Origin: Albula goreensis
Lineage: Eukaryota; Chordata; Actinopteri; Albuliformes; Albulidae
Direction of reading: 5' to 3'
Length of the DNA stretch: 64,000 nt
NCBI GenBank assembly: GCA_022829145.1
Contig: CM040745.1
Location: forward strand, 22,288,906-22,352,905
In this document: positions 12,601 through 26,400 of the stretch, piece after piece
Layout: every line of letters starts with the position of its first letter
Numbering within the stretch: the first letter of the stretch is position 1
Position numbers and translations under genes: made by a program
Notes under the pieces: model-generated
Database searches by the model: none
Told to the model about the DNA's origin: nothing
The model's input: the letters and a program-made list of their open reading frames with translations, nothing else

Positions 12601-15600
12601 GTTGAAGTAAGTCTTTGTAAACTGCTTTGAATTAAAATGCAATCTAAGTGCAATTAATGAAGAGAGAATACCAAGTAATGTTTTTGGACTTGAAAGTGTT
12701 TTGATGTCATTTGATATTGGTTGTGCTGGGGGTCCATGCTGTTGGAAACATATCTATGTTCAAATGTGGAATTTGTCTTTTCAGTGCTAGAACAAGATAT
12801 GGAATCTACTTTGTCTGAATTGTTTCATAAATACCCAAATTGGCTTCTTATAAATCAACACACACAAAGGCCATAAAAGGATTCCTCATCACGTCATTGA
12901 ACAAAAAAGTTAATTCCTCTGGTTAACTGCAGGGGAATAATTAGCTCCCACTGGATTAACCCTTTAAATCCAGTCTTGACCTGTTTGATCTTCCCTCTGA
13001 TCACTGAACGCAGACAGTTTGACACTCTTTGACCTCTCTGTTAATCAGATGTGCCTTGACACAGAATTAAACATTTTGTAGATACTGGGATGGTTTTATA
13101 GAGGGACAGTAAAAATGTGGAAGTTGCCCATCCCCAGATATCTTAAAAACAGAGAAGAGATTAAGCAGTGCAACAAGATGTTCAAAATAAAAATCACTCA
13201 GACAGGCTTCACTCTGTATTTTAACTCCATGTGTTCCAAGTTATTGTCAGACACATAATGCCTTTACTTTACTTACCTCCTTGAAAGTTTCCTTATGCGT
13301 GTTTTCTGGCACAGTACGTCATACGGATTTTTAAAGGCACACTGTCGTCCCCCAAATAGCCATCTCTCGTTCTTTAAGAAGGTCTGCTGGCCTGTCTGGT
13401 GTCTGGCTCAGGGCTGACAAGAACAAATGCCGTGATTTAGTCTGAATGATTTAACCAGCTGTGAAGGCACAAAGGTCTTTCTGAACTTTGCAGCGTTGAA
13501 ACAGGTCTGTTTTTCCCCCAGCATGTCTTTGACTCAGTTCAAACAAGTGCTAGTAGTTTATATAAACTATAGCCACTGAGTGTCCATTGAGTGCTGCATG
13601 GCCTGGGTTGGACATTTGGTATGCGCAGTTGCATAAGTATAGTTATGAAATGAGTATCATTGTTTTCTTTCATTTGCCAAATTGATTTACACATTCTTTG
13701 CCTTTGAAAATGTTGTGTTATGAATTCTACAATTTAAAAAAAAAAAAAAAACATTGAAAACCAAAGTGGACATTATAATAAGAATTCTGACAAAATTAAA
13801 TTATGTTGGAGGTCTGAGTGATGTAATTGAAATCTACAGTATCTAGTCCACAGTAGACAGTCTGTTTATGTTAGTTTTTTTTTTTTTTTTTTTTATCAAG
13901 AGCACAGTGACTATCAATTAAAAAAGGTCAGTGCCTGTCCACATCATGTCTGAATGTGGGCAGTGAACATGAAAGCGCCCTCTATGTAATGGAGAATTCA
14001 GAGTGACTGGGCCTGGGGATCTTGGAATGTGCCTGTCTGTGCAAGGAGGGAGGTCTGGCCCTGCCTGCGGCAGGAAGCCGATAACGGGCTGTGGAGGATG
14101 AGAGCAGGGGAAGTCCAATCAGCCAATTAAAGGGGGAAAAACATGGCGACAAAAGCTGTCAACTGCAGGCCGAGGTTAATAGATACATCACTGTTTAAAT
14201 TGTGTGGATATGTCAATGTAAAAATGACACTGGACAAGGAATGCTTCCACTTATTACCTGCTCCTGCTCTAGGGTGGTATGTCACAGTCAATTCTCTGTT
14301 TTGCTGCTGATGCTACCAAAGACAGCAGCTATCATTATTGCTGAATATGAAGCTCCTGAGCCAGTGGTTCCAAACTGTAGGCTGTGGGAGTGGTTGAGTT
14401 AGAAGATGTCAGAACAAGAAAAATAATATTGTATTTATTACACCTCCATTGATATTTACACAGACCTAATGACGCACCACACTATCTGCATGTGTTGCAG
14501 TGCATATGCACATTTATATTTTGTTAAAATATTTTTGAAAACAGAAAAGCAGGAATTACAAGATGGAGCACCTTCTCCTGGATGACCGATATGAGCAATA
14601 TCATTTTATGTGATATATTATCATTATCGTCTTAATATCAGTGTTGTGAAGTAGTAAACTACACGTAATTAAAGTAGTAGTTTAACTACATTTTGCAGTA
14701 GCTTGCTGGTAGTTCAACTTCATTCATATTTGTGATTTGTGATTCAAGTAGTTAAATGACTTTTTTGCCTTTTTTGTATAGTCAACTGATGAAACTACAA
14801 TTTTGGGCCATAAAAGGAAAGGAGTGATTTTTATTTTTATTTTATCATTGCTTCTCTACTGTAATTGACCCCCTTTTGACCAGCCCTGTCCCCTTTTTCT
14901 TTCATCCTGACCACTGTGAAGGCATTCCCAGGCCATGCATTCATTAGGCAGCCACCACCACACACTTGACCTATGTGTAGTGCATGTGCAAAAGGAAGAA
15001 GTTGTTGCATACTATTTTAGAAGTTATCTGGCAAACTGAGTAATCTTGTTTGGTGCAATACCCCCACCTGGACTCTAGTTTCTGGAAGGCAGGTGTCTGA
15101 CTGATGGACATTGTTTACAAAACCAAAGCTGACTTTCCCATGAACAGTGGGGTATTTTGGTATTTTATTTTCTTGATTTATGTATGACCTGTGAACAAGT
15201 GGGCACTTTTTGCAATAAACTCAATTGGGTGGCATTTTTTGCTGGCATGTGACTTTTTAAATTATATTTTGTTATAATTTTGTATCACATGTACATTGTC
15301 AATTTGATCTTTTTTTTTTTTTTTTTTTTTTAATACAAAGTCATTTCAACTACTTTTTCTAAGTAGCTTTAGTTAATCAAGCTAGATTTCTCCCTAGGGT
15401 AACTTTGCTGTAGTTCAACTTTTTCCAGTGTGAAGTAATTGGTGTCTTGCAAAGCTATGCTTTCAAAGTAGCTTCCCCAATGCATAAGTTTATGTAAGAG
15501 ATTCTGGACAATAGTCAGAGATAGCCTAAGCTGCCTCAGGAGTGATGCGTCTGCATTAGCAGCATGTATTACAAGAGATCCTAACTGTCAATGTAGATAG

Positions 15601-16122
15601 ATTGTGATACATTTGCTATAACTACTTTGACGCTTCAAGCATGGTGAAAGTTGAGCATGTGCAAGATGTTTCCTTATCAGCTGTGATCAGGGTGGCACAT
15701 TTGAGCAGAGCTTCAGAGACTGTTGCTGGTATGACAGGATTGGTTGCATGTGGGTTTTTCAGTGTGGGATCTGGTGGGGGGTACACACAAAGGCTCAATT
15801 AAGCTGTTATAAAGCCTCTTTGATTGCAGGAAGCCTGCAAACTCAAGCAAGAGCATTCAGGGTCAGAAGAGGGTACAAATCAGCTTTAAGAGAGAATTAA
15901 TTCCCACAAAACCCAGTTTTAGTGACTGGCTCGCAGATGGAATTTATCTGAATTATCGAATTATTGAAAGACATCATTGTTTTGTGCATGTCATTTTCAG
16001 CCTACGCAAATAGAGCGTGTGACGACTGAGAATTACATAGCTATGTCTCACAGACTGTGGTTTTTAAAATGCCAGCCCCAGGAATTAGCCAAAGAACATG
16101 ATGTGATAAATAAAGCAGCACA

Positions 16123-16162
<40 letters not shown>

Positions 16163-19100
16163 GTTCATGAAACTATCAGACAGTCAGAGATAACTGCAAA
16201 ATAAAATTTAAAAAAGTTAAACAAGTCTGGAAATCGTGGTGAAAATCAAGTATTTGCATGCTGTCATAAAGATTGATGTGGTCTGTGTAGGATATGGAAA
16301 CTCACAGATCTTTAAAGAACTCCATAAACAATAGTTAGAGTGTGTGTATTTGATTTGGTTGATTTTTGTTTCAGGGAGTGATTGGAGAGCTGAGGGTTGT
16401 GGGAGACCCACGAGCAGCCGAACGACACTGTGAGGAGGATGGGGATGATTCTGATGCGGTGAGAATTCCCCCCCACCACAAAACACATTTCAGAGATATT
16501 GAATAAGAATAACAGTTTGCACATATGACTGTGTAAATCACAGATGCTGGAGACATGGAAATGCCAGCAATAAAACAAAAATCTCTGCAACACTGTGTCT
16601 CTTTATTTAATGAAAATGACATGTTTTGGACATGTCTGACACTTATCTAGATTGTACATTTTAGAATGTAATTAATGAACATTATAAGCCACGAAGGTGG
16701 ATGCCTTTGTGCTTTAGAGACGCTGAGGGTGTTCACATGAGCTAAGAATGCAAGAGACTGTCACACATGTAAGAGTGTGATAGAGTAGGAATGAAGCGGA
16801 TGGGGGCCCCAGCTGATAAACTGACCCAGGGTCACTTGCTCTATGTAAACTTTAACATCAATCCATATCCTCCCATCTATACATTCACTAATGTAGAAAG
16901 AGTACTTTTCTTGTAACACACCTTCTTGTGGTGAACTTGCTCACCTCAAATTGCTCACCTACAGTGTGTACATCTGTTTTGCTGAAATAGTGAGAAGAGT
17001 TATGTGTCACTGTTGCATTCATTAATGTTGATTGGACTCAGAGGTGCCCAGTCAGTAGTTGAAGTGTTCTTTAGATGAACAACATTTTTCACTTACCTCT
17101 GATTCTCTACTCTGGAGATCTTAAGAATGTATTTCCTGTGTCATGACTGAGACTTGTTTACATTAGCAGTTTATCACACTGTTTTAGTTATTTTGCTTTG
17201 TGGTTTGAAGTAATGTTGAATTTACATTTTCAACATAACTGCACATACATTTATTTCAATATATTTACAGAATGTCAGGCAAAGTAGACATCTGCACTAC
17301 CTCTTCAGTAGACATATGGGGTTATGGTCTTAAGCTGTGCATCCTAGACTACTATGTACCTTTGACAGTGAAACTCACTGGAAAGTGATTTGGATTCAAA
17401 CTTACAAAAGCATCTCCTAAAATTAAAATGGTTTTGTACACCTCCTTTGGAGGTAAGAAAGGAAATGGCCAGTGGAATGTGATGTACAGCTATTGTTCTT
17501 CAGTCTCTGCAGTTTCTCCAAATCTTGTTTTGAAAACCATGTGGTATCACAGATTTCATCCAGAATTTCTTAAACCAACTTCTCAGTGGCTATTGAACAG
17601 GAATAGAACACTTATGGAGCACAAAGAATGCAACACAGAAAATACAACAAAGGATTAAAAAAAGGTAGAGAGGGAATGATTCAGAGCCTTTTTACAGTTG
17701 AAAATGCTTGAAAATGATCATTTTCTCTTTTCCCACAGGCCTCTGGAGACTATGGAAGTGGCTATGAGGACAGACAAAAGACACCCTCGGTATTGTCATG
17801 ATTGATTATTTTGCTATCTTTCAGTTTGCATGCAAAATGAGAATGATGGGTATTTGGTCCACTAAGTTATGTGGCATACCCTATAGACTACCTGTAGCGT
17901 GAGATTAAATGCTACTATCTGTTCAAGCAACTATATTTATAGTAGCAGGTGGCCGTCTGAGACTAGGCCATTCTGGACATCTGTTATATTGTACAGAGAT
18001 GTCAAGCAATTATACTGTTTGGTTCTCTGGTGTCTGGAGGATGTGTAGAGTGGACATCTCATTCGACCATATTCCAAGGTGGTTCTCCTCTTTGGTAGAA
18101 ATAGTATCTCACCTCAGATCCCACAATCCCTGGGTTATACAGTATGAAATCTGCCATTAACTATGATCCCATGTATCATTGTCTCTGCATGCCTGCTTTA
18201 GATCAGCCCCAATTACACAGTGGAGAGGATAACCAGATGTCTCCCTGGGGGCTACACACTGAGCCGTCCGCATTTGTTTAGTTATTTTTTTACTGTTTTC
18301 TCCATTAGCAGACGGAAATCACAGAGGGGCTTATTTTCCACTGCTGTGTATTTATTGGTATCATGTATAAGGGCTTCAAAGATACTCAACAGCTGGTAAC
18401 AGGGATTCAGGTGCCAATTTTTCCCACTCAGAGTGTGCTGGTTTCAAGGATAATTATTATTTAGCATTGTGTTTGTACTATAAACCAGCTATGACAAGGT
18501 TTTGGGGTAAGAAATGTTTCTTCATTTGCTGTTATAATGGAACTGCCTTTTGCTGATATCAAAAGAGCCTGACTTATTTTCTACAGATCTCTGTAGATCT
18601 CTTTCCATCTACTGCACTGTGTCATATGTCTAAAAATTCTTTGAAATGTTTTGAAAGGGTCAGTAAACTAAACCTTCAAAGTGAGGCTGGAAGAACTTGT
18701 AAACACCTAAGCACAATCCAGGTTTCATGGAGAAACTGTATATAATCTAATATATTGAGTTTTTAAGTACTTTATGGAAACGAGTGAAGCGCGTGACTGT
18801 CTTGTAAACATCTTTTTGAGTTTGTAACTTTTCCTCTCTCACCCATAATCACAAATTTGAATGCACACTTTAGAGAAAGTGCGGCGTCTTTGCTTCTTTC
18901 AGTCTCTGCTGTTTAGACAGACATTCAACTAGCGGCCATTATGGCTGCTGTTAGCAAATTTGTTTTGCTTCCCACACAGAAACTTGCAGACTTTGTGTCT
19001 CCAAGCCTGTTTCACACACATTATCTGGCTCTAGTGACTTGCTCTCCTGCAGCCTGTATGCCTGAGTGTATGTGAATGTTAGTGTGTTTCCCCTCTTATA

Positions 19101-22100
19101 TCTGACTGCTTTGTTTGCATAGCTCGCTGGTAGCAGCTTCCTCACAATGTGACAGCTTGATATATGGATTCTGAGATTGGGATGGTCTGCCTTATAGCAC
19201 ACGCTGCCATAACATTGGTGTAGATTTTAAATATTTCTCATAGCAGATATATGATGAATGAATAGAGGGCTAGGGTGCAGTAAGAACGATTAAAAAAGGG
19301 TTGAAGTCATATTTTTAATAGCAAAGGCTTTCAGCTTACTGGCCTCTCCACCAATGAACACAAGGACCATCCCAACTTTGAGAATGAATGTGTTTTACTT
19401 GAGACATCTGTCCAGGACATGATGGTTTGGGACTGCATTGTCTCCCACCAGTAGTGTAGTGGTGGCAGATCTTTGGCAGGGCTTATCAGCATGCTCTAAC
19501 CCTTATCTGTAGCCCCCATACTCCAGTGCAGGTCACATTCCTGGCCTGAATGTGCCTCTGTGGACAAAAATAACTGTTGTCAATAACAGCTCACAATATT
19601 AAAATAGAGGTACTGTCCAGGTTGCACACAAGAGATCCTTGCGACAACATTGTCTCGACACCTCTTGAAACGCAAGGCAAGAAACCTGACACTGAATACG
19701 TAATTGCTTGAGTATCTTGGCCCAGCAGTGCGTGCTAGCCACCGGGAGGGAGAGAAAGGCCATAAGTGCGGGTATTCCTTGCCATGTCTGTGTCAAGGGC
19801 CCAGGCCCCACAAGTACAAGTAGAATTTGCTCTGCTCCTCTCTACCTTAGCTTTGGCTTTGTTTTGGATGCTTTTCAGATTGAAGCATTTGTTTTAGTGT
19901 GGATTCACCCACAATATATTCGCATTGTATTATTACAGTCATACCCTTATCAGTCAACACTTTGTTTCATTTATTTCTCTGCAGACAACTCCTCCATCTT
20001 TCCGGCCTATTCAGCAGCCTCCTGTGACCTCTAGGCCTTCCCAGAAAGGGGCAGGTGCGTGTTTGAGTGGGAGTTATGTTTGGATCTGTCAAGTCTTCAA
20101 AGTTTGAATGTTAGATTCAACACAAACTGAATTCTGGATGTGTATGTTTGTAAACATGGACACCTGCACCCCTCCCTCTATGTGTTTGGAAAAGAATCTT
20201 AAAGCTTCTCATAATGCTGGGAACTTAATCAAACTATATTTTATATATGTGCATATTTGCTTAGACCAACTAGACATTAAACCATTGTCTTGACTGGCAA
20301 TTAGCTTTAACAGGAGAAATTTGATTTTGCACACAGAAATCAAAGAAAGGCAATTCCACAGAGCTACATTGCTCCATTTTTGTAAAATTAATGTCTGCTC
20401 ATACAATATGAACACTTTGTATAACCATAAAAATCCTAATGTTGAGAGAATGACTGTAATTTTTTTTTATTCGGTAGTATTACTGCAATGAGTTCAGCTG
20501 AAGTGGTTGTGAACCATAACTGATTTTGACCCCATTGGCAACCTTATTATGGTGCCACTTGAAGAAAAGAACATTTGGGAAACCAAATCTGTTTATTAAA
20601 AAAAATAAATAATAATATTCATGTGCACTTTGCTGATATGTATTAGCCTGCAGTTTGAGTTCCTGAGTGCTTAAGCATCTGAGTTTATATGGAAGTGATA
20701 GGCTCCCTCTGGTGAAATGACATGGTACTACAAAATGCCAAGAATTTGATGAGCGCTTGATTTTTTTTCCATCTCCTTGCCCTGCCTTTTCAAAATGCAG
20801 GCTCATTGTAACCTGAAACTCTTGGTGGTAACCGTAAAGTATAGATATCTTTGGAAATATGCACATTTAATCATAGAAAATACCATAACTCAGCAGTGCC
20901 CAAGCCATAGTTTTTTTTGTGGAGGTAAATTTTGTTCTCCCCCATTGCCTCTTGGCTTCAGTTGATGATTCTCGCCGGTACTCAGTGGAGACCAGACCTG
21001 TGCAACCAGGACAGCAAGGTGGGTCACTGAGACTTCTGAAGAGCCTTTGGCCAGCCTTAAGCTGTTGTGTCTATGTTGCTTTCAGGTAGTACTCACAAAG
21101 TCTGCACTCAGCATGTACTCTTGGCATTCAGGTGTGGATTGTATTTGGGTTTCAAACAATTCCCTAGAAAATTGGCAGGTCATACGATGGAGGTGATGGA
21201 ATGTGTAAAAAGGGAAAAATGCTTGTTACCTGGATTCAATGAACATCTGTCCTTAATGTTGATTCTCAAGTACATCCGAGTAGCTTAATTCATAAACATC
21301 AGACAGTACAGTGATCACCAAAATACATTTAACAAACATTTTTATTAATTAATTTAACACAATTTTCTTTCTGTAACAAAGTGAAGGACAAATTGTTTGA
21401 ATTCAGGTCTTTGGTTTGGTGTCGTGCATGAGCTGGAATGAGACCGCTTTTTCCTTTTATTGAATGAAATGGAGGATCCTTTGGCTGTGCACTCTCAATG
21501 GAGAAATGCATTATGGGTACAATAGTGAGAGATGGAGAGTTTTGATCTGTGGCACAGTCTTAAAGCTTTGTGATTTGCTCTGTGTTCCAGGTGCCAAAGG
21601 CGAGAAAGGGGACAGAGGAGAAAAGGGGAGCCAGGGAGACAGGGGTCAAGTCGGTCCAAAAGGAGAACCTGGGGTCTCCTCCGGGCATTTTCCTACCTCA
21701 GGAGGAAGTGGAACCCGTGGTGAGAAGGTATGGCAGTTTTGGCTCTTTCCTCAATTAGCAAGTGATTGTTCTATAGCCATGTGATAAATATAAATATTGA
21801 GTAGCACGGGTATCGAACATGTGGAAACAAGTAATGTAACCAAAAATTAAAATTTTAAGATGATTGATGCATTTTGTGCTACCTTTAGTGAGAATTATTT
21901 TTGTCAGCCTACTAATCACATGATCATGGGGATGACTTCAGTTTACTCCCAAGCTAAGCTGGGCAGCTGTGTTGATAAATAAACAGAAGTTGCAGCAGTT
22001 TAAAAATAAATATTTGTTTTTAAGCCTTTGTTTTTAACTTCAATTGATTTTGGACCAATTTTGTAGTCTAGATATTGTGAGGTGTAACCATGCAAACCTA

Positions 22101-23361
22101 ATTTATCATAATTTATCATTAATTCACATTTTATGGTTTCTACACAAATTCTGCCTGACCACTGTTGTGCTGTGGGAGTCTTTACCTTCAGAGGAACAAT
22201 ATCATTATATATTCTTGGTGTTGTGAATTTTTAATTCTTCTTTGCTGATGGTTTCTCTATGGGAAAATGAGGTGGTGGTGTTTTTGTATTTAGCAATATG
22301 CTATGAATATGAACATGGCTGAGACAGCAATGTGTCTTCAATTTGCTTTTCAGGGTGCCCCCGGGGAGAAAGGAGTGAAGGTATGTTTGAAGCAATTATG
22401 AAACATTGCATTTGGCATCATTTTGAGGATAATGTTTTTGCAATTGTTTAAACATTGTATCTTTCCATGCTAATACATACTTTTGTTGTGCAGTTTTTGC
22501 TGTTAAAGTTATTTTACTTTTGGTAAAAGAGTGAATAGACAGCTGTGTGGCTCATAATTAATATTTCCTTTCCAAAAGGGAAGTGCTGGTTTTGGGTATC
22601 CTGGGTCGAAGGGCGACCCAGGCTCCCCTGGGCCTCCAGGTCCTCCTGGTCCTCCAGGGCCTGCAGCAGAGGTACTGAAGCGTGGAGATGGCTCAGTGGT
22701 GCAGCAGGTGGTGGGAGCCAGAGGGCCAGCAGGGCCACCAGGGCCTCCAGGCCCACCCGGGGCCCAAGGAACTGATGGGGAGCCAGTAAGTACAACACTA
22801 CATTGCTGTTCAGTTCAGTTTTGTGTGGGCATCTGAGATTAAGTTCTGAGCAGACCTTCGATATATACTACATGTGACCTTTTTTTACGAAGTGTTTTAG
22901 GTGGCCTATTGTTAGGTGATCTAGATTGGTATTTCCATCATTGTACATTTACAAATTTTCATTGTCATTTTAGATACTGCTGTATACTTACGACAGCAAA
23001 CTTACAGATATTTTCCCATGTTGAGTTTGTTTATACCAATGTATTTGTTATATATTGCTTTTGGAATATTATGCAACTATAATAATTTATTTTGATGAAC
23101 TCTTAATTTCAGTTGATACCAATGTTTTTTATGCCTTTACGTATGATAATTATTGACTAAAAACACTTTCTTTTTCCTAGGGTGATCCTGGAGAAGATGG
23201 TATTGCTGTAAGTTCATATTTAAGTTTAAGGACTACCTCCCTTTTTGAAAGAGGCTTGAACAATATTAATTAAAATAATAACATTTAACAATAATGTATC
23301 CTTTACATAAAAGTCACAAGTATTTACTGGCCTCACATATGTTTTATGCACATTTAGTATA

Positions 23362-23454
<93 letters not shown>

Positions 23455-26400
23455 TGATACCTGAATCATTGTGCAACCAGAGGACACCAAATATGTATAT
23501 ATCAGTAATGGCTATCTGCATTTTATTGATATGTAACACAGGAGCATGGACTTCCAAAACCCAATGAATGCATATAAAGTATATATGGCATTTTGGAGGT
23601 CTAATCAGTGTAAAAGGAATCATGACAAAATGTTGCATGTTGGTATTGACAGTTGGATATGCTCTTGCATTTTAAATACAATTTGAACGCCTAACCCCTA
23701 TCCCTCATGTCAACATGGAATGATTATCTGCACACCATATAGATTTCCCATGGTGTTTTATTGCTTTGTACAAAATTTGTAGGCCTTTTAACTGCAGAAT
23801 GAAACATTGCTCTGTATTGTCAGGTACTATCTATTACAGAAAGCAACTTCTTTCATTTAAGATACTTTATTGTCAGCAGACCATCCATATACAATCCAAA
23901 TACAATCTTGCAAACAGCATAACTATTATCTGTCTTCGTTATTCATACATTTAGCAGTCTTATAACTGAAGAAGAAAGCATGGCTGCAAGTTAACTTTGG
24001 TATCAAATTGAAGATAATGAGCAGGGGGTCATGACTGACATATGGTATAGGTGGTATGCATAGAATGAATCATGACCCCATTTGCAGTTTAATAAAAATG
24101 TCCCTCATAACGTTTTTAGCAAATTGAGAGCTGGCATAGAGACTGGTCAGTTATTGAATGTTTTGCTAGGCACTGAACTATTCTCTGCATTTTCCTCAGG
24201 GTCCTGCTGGACCTCCTGGTTTCCCAGGAAACCCAGGTGACCGTGGAATGAAAGGAGATAAGGTACGGAGACAAAAGCCTTTGGTCAGATGCATAAAGCT
24301 CCTAATTTGTTTCTAAAACTCAGGCAGGGTGGGCAGTTGCCTAAAAATTGACAAAATATAAGACCAAGAAGTAAGTCTTATGGCAGCTTGAAACAAGTGG
24401 ATACAATTCTTGTCTTAGTTTTGTTGTTGCCTCTGATTAAAATTTCAGTTTCTACTTAAGCATTGTAAGAATGTATGTTTCATCCAACTGCATCTCCATG
24501 TGTTTCATTTTCCACGTAAAACCTTCATTCTCTCTCTGCCACAAATTTGTTTGCAATGTTACCAGTCTGGTTTTGGCTGGATCATAGATCAAGGATACAA
24601 ATTGATTAATTAGTAGCTTTGCCTTTTTGCTTTAGAAAGGAAGCACTTAAGTTGGTGATATTTTTAGCTGGCTGGCATTGTTAAGCAAACAGAAGACTAC
24701 TTTACCTGACTTGACTTAAAATTTAGTGTTAACTATAATATTATTTATGAATCAGAAGTTATCTCTAACTTTGCGAATAAATTAATTATTTATTGTGATT
24801 GCAATGAAACACTTGGTTAATTTGGAATTAAATTATGGGTAGATTGGTTGAATGAATCTAGGCAAATAAGCTAGTCATTTTATTTTTTTTTTTAGTTTCT
24901 GAGATGTAGTAGCGTGTCAGATCTAGTATCTAATAGGCTGCTCTGCTTCTGTGTTGTACAGGGTGATCGCGGTGATGGTCAGCCAGGACCCAGAGGACCT
25001 CCAGGACCTCCTGGACCTCCTGGGCCCTCTCGATCAGACAGACCTGTAAGTCTATGAACATTCATTGTCTGCAGTCTCTTAGACATCAGGGACATGTACA
25101 AGTGCATTTATGACGGGAAAATCCCACTGGCATAAGAGCTGTATGTTTTGATGGATCTTACTGATTAAACTGTACTTCATCAACAATGCTATCTACAATA
25201 GGTGACCTGATAGTAGTACAAATCCCCCTTGTATAATTTTACTGTTCAATGTCATTCTTAGACCTTTGTGGACATGGAAGGGTCGGGATTCCCAGATTTG
25301 GAGAGCCTTCGGGTAGGTTTGTCTGTGGTCTTTGCTGTAAATAAATGCAAACATTTGTAATAAGCCCTCAGATCTCCTGATCCCAGTTGGGTGAGTATCT
25401 CAAGTGCTTTCTTCTTGTTTCTGGTATTTTTGAAAAAGTACCTGACATGGCAACTGCATCAGGCTAAATCAGGATCAAAATAAACACATCATGCCATACC
25501 CCAATAAGGGACTGTTACTGCTTCATAGCAGTAACAGTCTACTGTATAGCTCTGTAGAATTGTATAAAAATGCATCAAAAATAGATTTTCGATTGATTTT
25601 TTAAGTAGATAATGATTTTAAATTACATGTATTTGCATAATGCAGTATTAGCCCTCATTCCCCATGATCTTTTAGATGTCTAAATGATACAGTGTATCTT
25701 CACTGCAAATTTTAAATTGAATATGCATTTCTGTACTTACAATTCATTTAGTTATGTTCAAGTTATTTTATGATATTGTATCCTACTACACAATGTAATG
25801 TAATATCCTTCTACTGAACAGTGACAGACACTTAAGAGCCATGGACAGTGAACAGCGATCATGGCATTTTGGAAACCACCACCAAAATCAATATTGTTAA
25901 TAAATAATATTATTAGATTGGCACAGTGACCTATTGAATATATATGTTACAGTGTATTTGGGAAAATGGTCATTATGCAACTCCAACATTTCATTAAAAA
26001 TTCATACTGAAAACGGCGTGGATAATAAATTTGATGTCCCACTAGCGGTAACGTTACTCGTGGCTTCCATTGTGACGCAACAAGCTCGCTAGCTAGTTTA
26101 TCAGCATTTTTTTTTTTTCCTCTAGCTTGTGATTCGTGTCCCCCACAGTGGGCGGAACTTGTCATAAAGTTAGTGATAACAAAGCCTACCCATGTAGAGG
26201 GAAGATATGATTGGTCAATTTTCCTGTCATTTGAAATTAGTCTCTCCTTGAAATAATATTACACGGCCCTCTGTAAATTTATAGCTGGACCACCAATCAC
26301 AGAGGTGAAAGCATGGTATTTTCTTCCCAGCAACTGCAGAGGCATGAAACTTCTCATAGGGAGGCAAAGGGTCTTCTTTCATTTAACCCCTCACATTCCA

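Larger units (their letters stand above)
16459..21590 (+). other. col18a1: col18a1 introns 3-6
   Basis: The introns 16459-17738, 17790-19984, 20055-20961 and 21019-21590 are AT-rich and show no RNA gene or obvious transposon. A tandem copy of ATCTCTGTAG occurs at about 18582-18600. The four small exons inside this span are listed separately. Confidence 0.7.

Noticed and set aside
23354-23638. Thr-His-rich frame
   Set aside because: Translation of the TG/CA microsatellite.
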